Positions 50,193-60,420 are shown, numbered from the stretch's first letter. The stretch: 64,000 bases of DNA from Fusobacterium_C necrophorum_A (GCF_004134945.1 NZ_SBAP01000006.1:1-64000), one strand, 5' to 3'. Program-made: numbers and translations. The notes: a model not told the origin generated them from the sequence alone.

Positions 50193-51365
50193 TTATAAAA
50201 TATTCTTCCAAATATCATAAGCCAATTCTTCTTTGGCTTTCTCTTGGATTTCTACTTTGTTTCCTCCTTTTTTCAAAATACTGACCGTATTTTTCTCTTG
50301 ATTCATTGTTTTCGAGTCGTTTGCAACAATGCAATCCAAATTCTTCTTTTCCAATTTCCGACTTGCATTTTCTTCAATATCATTTGTTTCCGCAGCAAAG
50401 CCGATTAACATTTGATGAGATTTTCTTTTTCCCATTTCCAATAAAATATCAGGGTTTCTTTCCAAGTCGATTCTTAAATCTCCTTCTTTTTTCTTAATCT
50501 TAATAGGAGAATATTCTTTCGGTCTGTAATCTGCAACTGCGGAACAGGAAACAAAAATATCACAGTACTCAAAACGTTTCTCCACTTCCTGATACATCTC
50601 TCTTGCTCCTCGTACGGAGACAAATTCCTCTAATCTTCTCGGCTTTTGTAGCTTTGTCGGTCCGGAAATCAAAGATACTTTTGCTCCTCCCGCCACTGCG
50701 GCTTTTGCCAAAGCATAGGCCATTTTTCCACTGGAACGATTGGAAATATAACGAATGGGATCTATCGCTTCTTCGGTAGGACCTCCCGTAATCAAAACTT
50801 TTTTATCTTCCAATTTTCCCGCCAACTGTCTGGACAGAAAATAAGCTTCTATCTCCCAAATGACCTCTTCTTCCTTTTCCAACTTTCCCTTTCCTATATC
50901 CTCACAAGCCAACATTCCCTCTGCCGCTTCAATAAAATGATAATGATATTTTTTTAATTTTTGAATATTTTCATATAAAATCGGATTTTCATACATTTGA
51001 ACATTCATCGCCAAGGCAAAAAAGACCGGTTTATTGGTTGCGGCTATGACAGTCGATAACATATCATCTGCAATTCCATTGGCAATCTTTCCCACGATAT
51101 TATAAGTTGCCGGTAACACTACCACCACATCCGCCCAATGTGCTAAAGAAATATGCTCTACCTCATAATGGGATTTTTCATGCCACATATCCACATACAC
51201 TGTATTCTTGGATAAGGTTTCCAAAGTCAAAGGTGTAATAATTTTTGTTGCATTTTCCGTCATAATCACCTTGACTTCATAGCCTTTTTTTTTCAGTAGG
51301 GAAGTGAAATTGGCAGCTTTATAAGCGGCAATTCCTCCTGTAACCCCCAATAAAATTTTTTTCAT
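50193..51365 (-). CDS. coaBC: Bifunctional phosphopantothenoylcysteine decarboxylase/phosphopantothenate-cysteine ligase
   Basis: 390 residues. The CoaC half has G-V-T-G-G-I-A-A-Y-K at the start, the H-I-S-L-A-H-W-A-D active-site histidine region and A-L-A-M-N-V-Q-M. The CoaB half has V-L-I-T-G-G-P-T-E-E-A-I-D-P-I-R-Y-I-S-N-R-S-S-G. Together they convert phosphopantothenate and cysteine to phosphopantetheine in CoA synthesis. It starts 10 nt after the upstream hypothetical gene's stop. Confidence 0.93.
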   Translation of the reverse strand: MKKILLGVTGGIAAYKAANFTSLLKKKGYEVKVIMTENATKIITPLTLETLSKNTVYVDMWHEKSHYEVEHISLAHWADVVVVLPATYNIVGKIANGIADDMLSTVIAATNKPVFFALAMNVQMYENPILYENIQKLKKYHYHFIEAAEGMLACEDIGKGKLEKEEEVIWEIEAYFLSRQLAGKLEDKKVLITGGPTEEAIDPIRYISNRSSGKMAYALAKAAVAGGAKVSLISGPTKLQKPRRLEEFVSVRGAREMYQEVEKRFEYCDIFVSCSAVADYRPKEYSPIKIKKKEGDLRIDLERNPDILLEMGKRKSHQMLIGFAAETNDIEENASRKLEKKNLDCIVANDSKTMNQEKNTVSILKKGGNKVEIQEKAKEELAYDIWKNIL

Positions 51366-51375
51366 CCTTTCTCCC

Positions 51376-52056
51376 CTATTTTTCTCTTTGTTCTAAATAA
51401 TATTGCTCTCTTTTTTCTTGGACTTCTCGGATAAAATCTTCATCACAACCATACTGTGTCAAAATATTCAAGTCCACTCGATCTAAATCATCCATATATT
51501 CCAAATAATATTCCGAGAAAAATTGAAGTAATTTTTTTCCACGTCCAAAAATCTTGCTTAATTTTTCCCCCTTATTTCGATAAGTAGCTATTTCCCAATC
51601 ATAGTGATCCTGTAAATAGTCTGCATGTCTTTTCAAAGCCTCTTCTCCGTTTTTTAAGGCTGCAATGTCCTCTTGAAGGCTGGAGAAAGGAACATCAGAA
51701 ATAAAAACATAACCTTTTTCCGACAAAAAGTCCAATACTTCATGAAATCTGGAAGAGGAATAGAGTTTCGACAGCTCCACTTTATATTTAAAGTACTGTT
51801 TTTTTACAGGAATTCCAAAAGATTTTAAAACAGAGTTTAAACGATTTATCTCTTCTCTGCTCTCTTTTACATTTTTTTCAAAGATTTCCAACTGTCTTGG
51901 CTTTATCTTTGAAGAATTATTCGCAGTTTCCAGTTCCAAGATAAGTCTTTCAATTTCTTTTTCTTTTCCCAATAACTTTTCTTCCAATTTCTCAATTTTT
52001 TCAAGATTTTCTTTCTCTGTTCCCTTTTTTCCAAACAATGAATTTAATAGACTCAT
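51376..52056 (-). CDS. Hypothetical coiled-coil protein
   Basis: 226 residues from the ATG at 52056, which follows GGAGGAG; the longer ORF to 52113 covers the leader. Residues 10-85 are heptad-like and highly charged (E-N-L-E-K-I-E-K-L-E-E-K-L-L), a likely coiled coil. The remainder is an alpha-rich domain with many Tyr and Phe. It stands between a DNA methyltransferase-like gene and coaBC in one transcript. No family is recognised. Confidence 0.65.
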   Translation of the reverse strand: MSLLNSLFGKKGTEKENLEKIEKLEEKLLGKEKEIERLILELETANNSSKIKPRQLEIFEKNVKESREEINRLNSVLKSFGIPVKKQYFKYKVELSKLYSSSRFHEVLDFLSEKGYVFISDVPFSSLQEDIAALKNGEEALKRHADYLQDHYDWEIATYRNKGEKLSKIFGRGKKLLQFFSEYYLEYMDDLDRVDLNILTQYGCDEDFIREVQEKREQYYLEQREK

Positions 52057-52122
52057 GGCTCCTCCTTCTTCAAACGTTTTTTTCATTATAAAATAAATTG
52101 CAATAAGATTCAACCATTTCTT

Positions 52123-53568
52123 TCATATTTTGAAATAATTCTCTATTTTTTGCTGTCTTTCTCTGGAATATTTTTCAGTTTGTAATCTTGCTAAATCCGA
52201 TATCTCTTGTCTTTCCACGATATTTTGAGGATAATAGATAGGAACTTTCATCAAGGGTTTGCTATAAAATTCTAAGAGATTCCCTTTCTTTTTTCCACAA
52301 TGTCGATACCAAAAAGAAAACAAAGAAGAATTTAAATATGCCAAAATATAAAATAAATCTACATTTTTTTCTTTGGGAAGAAAATAATAAATATCCGCGC
52401 TTCCATAAACTTCTTCTTCGGAATAAGCAAACCAGTTTCCTTTACAACGTTGTCTTCCCAGAATTTTAGGACCTTGAAACATTCTTTCCTCCCTTGCCCA
52501 TTGCAAATTCCACCACGCTATTTTTCCCAATTGTACTTCTCTTCTTTTTTCCAATTTTTCTCGGTAGGGAGAAAGATATTTTTCTAAAATCTCCTTCCAT
52601 TCTCTTTTTTCATCTAGATACAAAATCCAAAATTCTTCCTGCTTTTGCAAAGAATAGGAAAAAATATCCTTGTTTTTATAAAAAGGTTTTAAATATTCTC
52701 CCAATTCTTCTTCGTAATGAGAAAATACAAAAGCTTTGTCACAACCGCTGACAATTCCCTGCTTAATTTCCAACAAATCTCCCAGACGGTAATTTGCCTT
52801 TTCCTCAATGGATCGCAACTGTTTTTGAATATCCGGATGCCAAAGATAAATATTTCCATTTCTTTCGTAAATTTCTTCCTGCTTCAAAAAAAAACTTCTT
52901 TCCTTCTCCTGAATGAAAACGGGACTTCCTTTTTTTCCTTTTCTCCAAACAAAGAGCAAATTGTGCTGTCCTAAAGCTCCTTCAAACAAAGACATATGAT
53001 AGTCTTGAAAATACAAAAACTCTCCCTTTTCCTGTAAGGTTTTTCGAAGTATCTTAGCTCCGTCCGCAACAAGCCAGTAATCCGTTGTCAAATAAACTAA
53101 AATTCCTTCCTTTTTCAATAAATCAACCGCTTTTTCGATAAAGAAATACAGATAATCCATTTTTCCCTCATAATACTTTTTTCCAAACTCCGTTTTCTTT
53201 AAATTTTCAAAAATTTCTTTATGATTTTTTTCTCCCAGATAGGGAGGATTCCCCAAAATGATATCAAAGCATTCTTCTGTTTTTAATCCCAGACTGTCCT
53301 CACAGGAAAAAAAACTTTCTTCCTCCGTCAGTCTTGCCTTCGCTTCTACAATAGCCTTCTCATCAATATCATATCCATAATACTTCACTCCGGTCTTTTT
53401 CTTCCGTTCTCTGCTATACTTCAAAAAAGCGGTCAATAAATTTCCGTTTCCGCAAGATAAATCGGCAAGTTGCCATTCTTCCCGTAAGGGAGCATATTGA
53501 AATGCCAGTTCCGCCATTTGCCGGCTCTCCGGTTCCGGAGTATAAATCACATAATGTTTTTTACCCAT
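52123..53568 (-). CDS. Orphan N6-adenine DNA methyltransferase-like protein (Eco57I/TaqI type)
   Basis: 481 residues. SAM-binding motif A-D-L-S-C-G-N-G-N-L-L is near residue 40 and the catalytic N-P-P-Y-L-G near 110, as in gamma-class adenine methyltransferases. The C-terminal half has the TaqI-like specificity pattern (I-K-Q-G-I-V-S-G-C-D-K-A-F-V, later I-Y-Y-F-L-P and Y-I-L-A-Y-L-N-S). No restriction endonuclease gene is nearby and it is embedded in a housekeeping operon, sharing one base with murJ. It may be a regulatory methylase or act on another substrate. Confidence 0.75.
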   Translation of the reverse strand: MGKKHYVIYTPEPESRQMAELAFQYAPLREEWQLADLSCGNGNLLTAFLKYSRERKKKTGVKYYGYDIDEKAIVEAKARLTEEESFFSCEDSLGLKTEECFDIILGNPPYLGEKNHKEIFENLKKTEFGKKYYEGKMDYLYFFIEKAVDLLKKEGILVYLTTDYWLVADGAKILRKTLQEKGEFLYFQDYHMSLFEGALGQHNLLFVWRKGKKGSPVFIQEKERSFFLKQEEIYERNGNIYLWHPDIQKQLRSIEEKANYRLGDLLEIKQGIVSGCDKAFVFSHYEEELGEYLKPFYKNKDIFSYSLQKQEEFWILYLDEKREWKEILEKYLSPYREKLEKRREVQLGKIAWWNLQWAREERMFQGPKILGRQRCKGNWFAYSEEEVYGSADIYYFLPKEKNVDLFYILAYLNSSLFSFWYRHCGKKKGNLLEFYSKPLMKVPIYYPQNIVERQEISDLARLQTEKYSRERQQKIENYFKI

Positions 53569-55028
53569 TAGAAAATCTCCCTTCCTTTCTTATAGAACAA
53601 TGGTGCCCAGCACAAAAGATATATTATGGAAAAAACCAGAAATTTTAATAGGGTATATGGAAAATATCGACTGATACCGTAGGCCAGGAAAGAAGCCGAT
53701 ATTGAAATTCCTACTATTTTGATGCAGGAGATAAAAGCCAAAGAAATATATTTTTTATGAAAGTGAATCCACAGAGCAAAAAAATTACAACAGGAAGCAA
53801 TTGACGTTGCGAGAGCCAGCCCCCGATATTCCATTTTCTGAATAAGCAGAGCATTCAATACAATGTTGATGAGAATCGCCATAATGGAATATCTTGCCGG
53901 TCGTCGATTATCTCCCAAAGCATAGAAACCTTTGCTTAAAAATTGTACTCCCACATAGGCATACAATCCCAGAGAATAGAATAAAAGTGCTTCTGCAGTA
54001 ATTATGACGGCATTTTCTCCAAATTTTCCGTAGGAAAACAAAAGACGAATGACTTCCTTTGCATACAAAACACAAACTATCATGGAAGGAACTACTAAAA
54101 ATAATAAGATGTTAAAACCTCTTTCCAATTCTCTTTGAATTTTGATATGGTCCTTTTTAGCAGCAGCTTTGGAAAGAGACGGAAAGACCACATTGGAGAT
54201 GGAAACTCCAAAAACTCCGACAGGCAGCAAATACACCCTGCTTGCATTTTCCAAAGCGGTAACCCCTCCGACTGCCAGAAAAGAAGCAAAAAATTGATCC
54301 ACTATCGTATTGACCTGTCTGGCGACAATTCCTACCAACATAGGAAGCAATCGATAGGCTAAAAGTCCTAGATACTTATCTTTCCACTGAACCCGAAAAG
54401 AATGTCTCCCTATTTTTTTCCAAAGAGGAAAAAAAACAACAAAAAATTGAAAGATCCCTCCGATCAAGACTCCAAAAGCAAGGGCATAAATACCATAGCT
54501 TTTCGAAAAAAACATGGCGGAAAGAATAATGGAGAGATTGAAAAAAATAGAGGTGGAGGCGGGAAGCAAAAACTCTCCAAAATTATTTAAAATAGCTCCT
54601 ATCATTCCGGAAAGGGAAATAAATAAAAAATAAAAAGACATAATTTTTAACAGAATGGATGCCAAATTTTTCGTTTGTTCCGGAAAACCGACTACAATAA
54701 AATCAATAATCGGATTGGATAAAAAAATTGTTCCCACACTGATGACAAAACTAAATAAAAAAACAAGATTCAATACGGAAAAAATATAGTCCCTTCCTTT
54801 TTCCTCTCCTTCCTGTTCACATTTTTGATTGTATAGGGGAATAAAAGTATTTCCCAGAGCTCCCTCTCCCAACAATTGACGAAAAAAATTGCTTATTTTA
54901 AAGGCACTAAAATAAGCATCTGTTACATAGGAAGAACCGAAATAATAAGCAATCAGAGAGCCTCGTAAAAGTCCCAATATTCTACTTATCATTGTAATTA
55001 TCATGGTTCCTATTGAGCTTTTAAACAT
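53568..55028 (-). CDS. murJ: Lipid II flippase MurJ
   Basis: 486 residues with about fourteen membrane segments. The opening M-I-I-T-M-I-S-R-I-L-G-L-L-R-G and G-E-G-A-L-G-N-T-F-I-P-L-Y are family hallmarks. It flips lipid II across the inner membrane for peptidoglycan synthesis. It overlaps scpA by 19 nt. Confidence 0.92.
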   Translation of the reverse strand: MFKSSIGTMIITMISRILGLLRGSLIAYYFGSSYVTDAYFSAFKISNFFRQLLGEGALGNTFIPLYNQKCEQEGEEKGRDYIFSVLNLVFLFSFVISVGTIFLSNPIIDFIVVGFPEQTKNLASILLKIMSFYFLFISLSGMIGAILNNFGEFLLPASTSIFFNLSIILSAMFFSKSYGIYALAFGVLIGGIFQFFVVFFPLWKKIGRHSFRVQWKDKYLGLLAYRLLPMLVGIVARQVNTIVDQFFASFLAVGGVTALENASRVYLLPVGVFGVSISNVVFPSLSKAAAKKDHIKIQRELERGFNILLFLVVPSMIVCVLYAKEVIRLLFSYGKFGENAVIITAEALLFYSLGLYAYVGVQFLSKGFYALGDNRRPARYSIMAILINIVLNALLIQKMEYRGLALATSIASCCNFFALWIHFHKKYISLAFISCIKIVGISISASFLAYGISRYFPYTLLKFLVFSIIYLLCWAPLFYKKGREIF

Positions 55029-55696
55029 TTTCTGACTCCTTCTCGTTCTATTTCAATTTTTCCGTCTTTATACAATTCTAAAATAGCTAAAAAGATGTAA
55101 ATCAAGTGCATTCTATTTTCTGCAAACTCAAACAACTCGGAAAAAGAATACTCCTGTTGATAAATCCGTAAATAAAGTTGATCCATTTCTTCTCGCAAAG
55201 AATATGCCTTATCCAAGCTCAATTCCAAATATTCTTTATCTTCCCATTGCTCTGAATATTTTTGATACATTCGATACAAATCACTGCTTCCAAAATGAAG
55301 TAAATCGTACTCTTTATTTATTTTCTTAATAATTTTTCGACCCTCTCCACGGGAATATGAAATATTATATTCTTTTTCAAAAAGGCTCAGTTGTACTCCC
55401 AATTCTTTGAAAATCTTATATTCTTCCAAACGTCCACGCAATTCTTCTTCTCTTTCTTTTTCTTTTTCCAACTTCAAAAGAGAAAGAGCTTTCATTTCCA
55501 GAAGTTCTGAAGCAACCACTAAAAATTCCGCCTTCAATTCCAAATGTTCTTCTTTGGCTTGAGAAATCAGTTCCAAATATTCATCAATCAATTCGGAGAT
55601 TTGAATTTCCGCTATTTTTACTTTCTTTTTTTCTATCAATTGTAACAAGAGATCCAAAGGTCCCTCAAAATTCTCCAATTTTAATACAACTTCCAT
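55010..55696 (-). CDS. scpA: Segregation and condensation protein A
   Basis: 228 residues with the ScpA start L-E-N-F-E-G-P-L-D-L-L-L-Q-L-I-E and the following I-A-E-I-Q-I-S-E-L-I-D-E-Y-L. It is the kleisin subunit of the SMC condensin complex. It overlaps ribF by 32 nt and murJ by 19 nt; scpB is not adjacent. Confidence 0.92.
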   Translation of the reverse strand: MEVVLKLENFEGPLDLLLQLIEKKKVKIAEIQISELIDEYLELISQAKEEHLELKAEFLVVASELLEMKALSLLKLEKEKEREEELRGRLEEYKIFKELGVQLSLFEKEYNISYSRGEGRKIIKKINKEYDLLHFGSSDLYRMYQKYSEQWEDKEYLELSLDKAYSLREEMDQLYLRIYQQEYSFSELFEFAENRMHLIYIFLAILELYKDGKIEIEREGVRKCLKAQ

Positions 55697-56630
55697 TTTT
55701 CAACTCTTTCGAACGCTTTGTCCACACAGCAACATCATTGGCAATACAGGCTATCAGTTCCTCTACGCTGTCAAATTTTTCTTCCTTTCTCAGATATTTC
55801 ATAAGCTCAATATACATCTTTTTCCCGTAAATATCCTCATCAAAATCCAAAATATGAACTTCCAAACTGAATTCTCCGGGTTTTAAAGTAGGATTTACTC
55901 CCACATTGATCACTCCATAACGAATTCTGTCTTCTCCTTCCAATTGAAGCTTGGCTCCATAAATTCCGAAGGGAGGATACAGTCTATCTTTGATTTGAAT
56001 ATTTGCCGTTGGAAAACCTAATTTTCTTGCTATTTTTTTTCCATGAACGACTTCTCCAATCACAATCATAGGATGTCCTAACAATTTCAATGCTTTGGCG
56101 AATTGTCCTGTCATCATGGATTTTCGAATCAAGGTGGAACTGATGACTTCTTCTTCTGAAGTAATCGCCTTCAATTCATGTACGCAAATCCCTTCTCCTC
56201 TTCCTAAGTATGCCAAATCTTTCGTTTTAGCAACTCCGCCTTTTCCAAAGGAAAAATTGAAACCTACAAAAATTTCCTCCACTCCTAACTTTTGTTTTAG
56301 AAGTTTCACAAATTCCAAGGGAGTCAAATCTGCAAAATTTTGAGTAAAAGGTTGCAGTACGACATAGTCCACTCCCATTTTTTCCAACATAAATAATTTT
56401 TCTTCATTGGTATTGATATATTTGACACTTCTTCCGTCTTTTCGTAACAATTCCATAGGATGATTTTGAAAGGTAAATACCACAGATACCCCATTTTTTT
56501 CTTCTGCTCTTTCCCTTGCCTTGCGAATAATAGTTCTATGCCCGGTATGCAAGCCGTCAAAATTGCCAATAGCGACATAAGATTTTTGTAAGTTTTCTTT
56601 TATCTCCAATATATTTTTAATTACCTTCAT
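55665..56630 (-). CDS. ribF: Bifunctional riboflavin kinase/FMN adenylyltransferase
   Basis: 321 residues. The N-terminal adenylyltransferase has G-N-F-D-G-L-H-T-G-H and a later S-S-T-L-I-R; the C-terminal kinase has R-K-L-G-F-P-T-A-N-I and Y-G-V-I-N-V-G-V-N-P-T. It makes FMN and FAD, needed by the many flavoproteins in this segment. It lies 11 nt after whiA. Confidence 0.93.
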   Translation of the reverse strand: MKVIKNILEIKENLQKSYVAIGNFDGLHTGHRTIIRKARERAEEKNGVSVVFTFQNHPMELLRKDGRSVKYINTNEEKLFMLEKMGVDYVVLQPFTQNFADLTPLEFVKLLKQKLGVEEIFVGFNFSFGKGGVAKTKDLAYLGRGEGICVHELKAITSEEEVISSTLIRKSMMTGQFAKALKLLGHPMIVIGEVVHGKKIARKLGFPTANIQIKDRLYPPFGIYGAKLQLEGEDRIRYGVINVGVNPTLKPGEFSLEVHILDFDEDIYGKKMYIELMKYLRKEEKFDSVEELIACIANDVAVWTKRSKELKNGSCIKIGEF

Positions 56631-56641
56631 TGTCTTTCCTT

Positions 56642-57532
56642 TTATGCTTCTTCCTTTAATTTTTCATAAATTCCTTCAATTCTGCGAAAGCGATTTCGAA
56701 TTCCGGATTTTGATATTCCGATAAAATCTGCCAATTCCTGTAAGCTACTTTCCGGATGTTCCAAACGAACCTTCACCGCTTCCAATAAAACGGGAGTTAA
56801 ATTATGAAGTCCCATATTTTTTTCTATATATTCTATCATTTTTATTTGATAATTTCCAGTGTTTAGAGTTTTCGTTTCATTTGCCACTTCCCAATTCATT
56901 TCTCGAATCGTTTTATTTTTTAAATCTTTCATCATTGTTGTTTCTTCATAGGAAAAGAACTGCTTCATCGCTCCCATCAATACCAACATGTCCATAATAT
57001 CTTCCGAATTTCTCAAATACACTAAGCTTTTATTTCTCTTTTTCGTAATAAATACTTTTTTCTTATTCTGAAGTAAAATATGATAAAAATCCTCCGCAAT
57101 TTCTTTCTTATCAATGAAAAAATCCATAGCATATTCTTTCTTGGGATCTTTCATATAGCCGCAAGCCAGGAACATTCCCTTAATATAACCTTTTAAAATT
57201 TCTTCATGAGAGATAATATCAATATATCGAAATTGCAACATACTCAGAAATTCTTTCATTCCTTTTTGTCGAAATACTTGAATACTAAAAACATTGTGTT
57301 CTCCAAGCTTATTGCAAATGGAATATTTAATTCCGATTTTCAAGCTTGTGACTTCTTTTAACAAGGAGTAGACTCTTTTTGCCAGAAAAGAATTCTCTAC
57401 TCGTAGATTAATCTCGTATTCTCCTATGGCAGCTTTGCTTTGAAAAATGCCATACAGCTCTGCCAACTTTTCTAAATTGGTAATACTTCCCTTGCTTGTA
57501 ATCTCCGTTTTTACCTGAGAACTATAAGACAT
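56642..57532 (-). CDS. whiA: WhiA-family DNA-binding protein
   Basis: 296 residues with a LAGLIDADG-like N-terminal part (Y-I-K-G-M-F-L-A-C-G-Y in the middle) and a C-terminal helix-turn-helix near L-Q-E-L-A-D-F-I-G-I-S-K-S-G-I-R-N-R. WhiA controls division or development in Gram-positive bacteria; its presence here fits fusobacterial gene content. It begins 12 nt after polA. Confidence 0.9.
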   Translation of the reverse strand: MSYSSQVKTEITSKGSITNLEKLAELYGIFQSKAAIGEYEINLRVENSFLAKRVYSLLKEVTSLKIGIKYSICNKLGEHNVFSIQVFRQKGMKEFLSMLQFRYIDIISHEEILKGYIKGMFLACGYMKDPKKEYAMDFFIDKKEIAEDFYHILLQNKKKVFITKKRNKSLVYLRNSEDIMDMLVLMGAMKQFFSYEETTMMKDLKNKTIREMNWEVANETKTLNTGNYQIKMIEYIEKNMGLHNLTPVLLEAVKVRLEHPESSLQELADFIGISKSGIRNRFRRIEGIYEKLKEEA

Positions 57533-57544
57533 TTGAACTCCTTT

Positions 57545-60229
57545 CTATTTCGCTTCCGCCCAAGTATCTCCAATATTGGTATTCACTTCCAATTCCACCT
57601 CTTCCAATTGAATGGTTTCCCTCATAAATCGTATCAGATTTTCTTCATATTCTTGCAATTTTCCCTCTTGGATTTCAAAAATCAATTCATCATGAACCTG
57701 CAACAAAAGATGAATATCCGTTTTCTGAGATAGCCAGGAGTAAATCTTAATCATCACCTTTTTTAAAATTTCCGCTGCCGTTCCCTGCACTACGGTATTG
57801 ACAGCCATTCTTTCCGCTTGACTCTTCACCATTTTATTTTTAGAATGAATTCCGTCGATAATTCTTCTTCTTCCGAAATAAGTCTCCACATATCCGTGTT
57901 CTTCCGCAAATGTAATAACCTGTCTTTCAAATTGAGCAACTCTCGGATATTGTGCAAAATATCTTTTAATATATTCTCCGGCATCTTTCACGGAAATTCC
58001 CAACTCCTTCCCCAAACCGAAAGGAGTCTTTCCATAAATAATACTGAAATTAATAATCTTTGCCATAATTCTCTGCTCTCGGCTGACTTCCTCGTCCTCT
58101 TGCAACTCAAAAATTCTTTTCGCCGTCACACTATGTAAATCCTGTTTTTCTTGGTAGGCCTTCAGCAAATTTTCATCTTTGGAAAGAGAGGCCAGTACTC
58201 GTAATTCTACTTGAGAATAGTCGATACTCAATAATTTCCAACCTTCTCTTGCAATAAAACCCTGTCGAATTCGAATTCCTTCTTCCGTTTTGACGGGAAT
58301 ATTTTGTAAATTGGGATCGGAAGAAGATAATCGTCCCGTTACCGTTCCGATCTGATGATAACAGGTGTGAATTCTATCCCCCTCTCCCGTCATTTTAGGA
58401 ATAGGATCCACATAGGTATTCTTCAGTTTTGACAATTTTCGATATTCCAATAAATTACTTGCAATTTGAAAGCCTTGAGAACTCAAATGTTCCAAGACTT
58501 CCACGTCGGTAGAAAAACCTGTTTTTGTTTTCTTCCCCGTCGGCAAATTCAATTTTAAAAATAAAATTTCTCCCAACTGTTTTGGGGAATTTAAATTAAA
58601 TTCTTCGCCTGCCTCTTCCCAAATGGCTTTCTCCAATAAAGCCAATTTTTCTGTAAGTTCTAAGGAATATGTTTCAAAATACTTTCTGTCGATTTTAATT
58701 CCTATCCTTTCCATATCTGCCAACACAGGAATCAAGGGCAATTCCGTTTCCCACAGAACCGCTTCCAATTCTTTCTCTTTGACATCTTCCTCTAAAATAT
58801 CCAGACAGGAGTACAAAACACCGGCACGATTTAATAAAAAATCTCCATATGCCTCTGCGGACAAACTTTCCAATTTTTGTTTCGCAAACACTGTTTTTTC
58901 GTCTTCCGCTATTTTTTTCAAATAATATTGTCCAATCAAAGTATAGTCCTCTTTTGTTTGAGAGCTTACCAAATGATAGGCTATCATCATATCGTACACC
59001 GGCTTTGAAAAGGAAAAACCGAGCTTATACAATTCTTTTAAATGATAGGTATAGATTTTCCCTTTCAGTGTGGAAAAGAAGTGTTTACATTCTTCCAAAT
59101 CCAAATTATTTCCTAATAAGCCCTCATGGAAAAAAGGAAGATAGAGATTTTTTTGAGAAAAAGTACAGGTGATTCCCAATCTGTCATATAGGAGCAACAT
59201 CTTATCTTCCTCCGAAAAATCTTCCATTTCTTTCTTCAGTTCTTCGAATGATTTTATAATCTTCTTCTCTAGATTTTTCTCTTTCACTTCCGTTCTGCTT
59301 TCTTTCTCCACCTTAGGAGAAGCGGAAAAAAGATTTCCCTGTAGCAAACCTTTCTCTTCTTTTGTTTCCTCGCTTCCTAAACGCTTTAAAAAAGACTTGA
59401 ATTCCAATTTTTGAAAAATTTCTCGTAAAGCTTCTTCCTTTTTTTCAAACTGCAATTCCTCCAAAGAAAAAGGAAAATCCAAATTTCTCTCGATCTTTGC
59501 CAAACTTCTGCTTAAAAAAGCAAGCTCCTTGTCCTCCTTCATAATCTGAATTAAAGTTTTTCCTACTCCCGGAAGCTCTGAAAGCTTATCGATATTTTCA
59601 TAAATTCCCTCTAAATTTCCATATTTTTCCAGCATAGGAACCGCTTTTTTCGGTCCGATTTTTCGAACTCCGGGAATGCAATCGCTGCTGTCTCCGATCA
59701 AACCGAATAAATCCGGAATTTTTTCAGGATAGACATCGATATAATTCTTGACATCTTCCCTTGTTTTCAAGACTTCTTTTCCCAAAAGATAAATTTCAGT
59801 ATTTTCATCCAAAAGCTGAGAAATATCCTTATCTCCCGTGACAATGGTTACAGGAATTCCTTTTTTTGACAACTTGGTAGAAAGACTCCCCAGAATATCA
59901 TCCGCCTCATAACCGTCTATTTTAATTCTTTGAATCCCGAAAGCATCCAAAATAGCTTCAATATAAGGAATTTGTTTGACCAAATCTTCCGGAGTTGTAT
60001 CCCGATTCGATTTATATTCCGCATAGAGTTCCGTTCGTTTCAAGTGGCTCCTCTTAATATCAAAGGCTGCCGCCATGTATTCTGGTTCATATTCTTTCAA
60101 CAATTGAAATAAACTTAAAAGAAAGCCGTACACAGCTCCTGTAGGCATTTCTTTGGTTCTCATATTCATATTTGCATAATAAGCTCTATACATCATCGCA
60201 CTGACATCTAGGAGTAATGCTCTTTTCAT
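57545..60229 (-). CDS. polA: DNA polymerase I with an inactive-looking proofreading domain
   Basis: 894 residues. The 5' nuclease domain (1 to about 290) has G-F-L-L-S-L-F and G-Y-E-A-D-D-I-L-G and V-T-G-D-K-D. The polymerase motifs are D-Y-S-Q-V-E-L-R, the K-I-I-N-F-S-I-I-Y-G region and L-L-Q-V-H-D-E. The middle domain lacks the exonuclease D-x-E (it reads L-L-Y-D-R-L-G) and the other two acidic motifs, as in Bacillus and Thermus enzymes, so proofreading is probably absent. It is the first gene of an eleven-kb minus-strand run ending with the chrA pair. Confidence 0.93.
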   Translation of the reverse strand: MKRALLLDVSAMMYRAYYANMNMRTKEMPTGAVYGFLLSLFQLLKEYEPEYMAAAFDIKRSHLKRTELYAEYKSNRDTTPEDLVKQIPYIEAILDAFGIQRIKIDGYEADDILGSLSTKLSKKGIPVTIVTGDKDISQLLDENTEIYLLGKEVLKTREDVKNYIDVYPEKIPDLFGLIGDSSDCIPGVRKIGPKKAVPMLEKYGNLEGIYENIDKLSELPGVGKTLIQIMKEDKELAFLSRSLAKIERNLDFPFSLEELQFEKKEEALREIFQKLEFKSFLKRLGSEETKEEKGLLQGNLFSASPKVEKESRTEVKEKNLEKKIIKSFEELKKEMEDFSEEDKMLLLYDRLGITCTFSQKNLYLPFFHEGLLGNNLDLEECKHFFSTLKGKIYTYHLKELYKLGFSFSKPVYDMMIAYHLVSSQTKEDYTLIGQYYLKKIAEDEKTVFAKQKLESLSAEAYGDFLLNRAGVLYSCLDILEEDVKEKELEAVLWETELPLIPVLADMERIGIKIDRKYFETYSLELTEKLALLEKAIWEEAGEEFNLNSPKQLGEILFLKLNLPTGKKTKTGFSTDVEVLEHLSSQGFQIASNLLEYRKLSKLKNTYVDPIPKMTGEGDRIHTCYHQIGTVTGRLSSSDPNLQNIPVKTEEGIRIRQGFIAREGWKLLSIDYSQVELRVLASLSKDENLLKAYQEKQDLHSVTAKRIFELQEDEEVSREQRIMAKIINFSIIYGKTPFGLGKELGISVKDAGEYIKRYFAQYPRVAQFERQVITFAEEHGYVETYFGRRRIIDGIHSKNKMVKSQAERMAVNTVVQGTAAEILKKVMIKIYSWLSQKTDIHLLLQVHDELIFEIQEGKLQEYEENLIRFMRETIQLEEVELEVNTNIGDTWAEAK

Positions 60230-60287
60230 CTTTTCTGCTCCTCCTCATTTTCCTAAATTCTTGTTTTCCATGTTATTCTCTTTTTAT

Positions 60288-60293
60288 ATTATA
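60288..60293 (-). promoter_or_regulatory. Probable -10 box of the polA operon
   Basis: TATAAT on the minus strand (60288-60293), about 58 nt before polA. I see only a weak -35 box (TTCCAA). Confidence 0.4.
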
Positions 60294-60383
60294 TCATTAT
60301 TTCTTGGAAATAAGAAATGTTATTTCAGAAAAAAACGGAAAAGATATTTATGACATTCACTAGCGAAACTTCTTTTTTTTTGA

Positions 60384-60389
60384 TATAAT
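60384..60389 (+). promoter_or_regulatory. Probable -10 box of the ssb operon
   Basis: TATAAT in the context TTTGATATAATAG, about 31 nt before the ssb start. The -35 region is a poor match and contains a T-tract. Confidence 0.4.
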
Positions 60390-60420
60390 AGATGTATCAA
60401 TATCATAAAGGAGGTATTTT

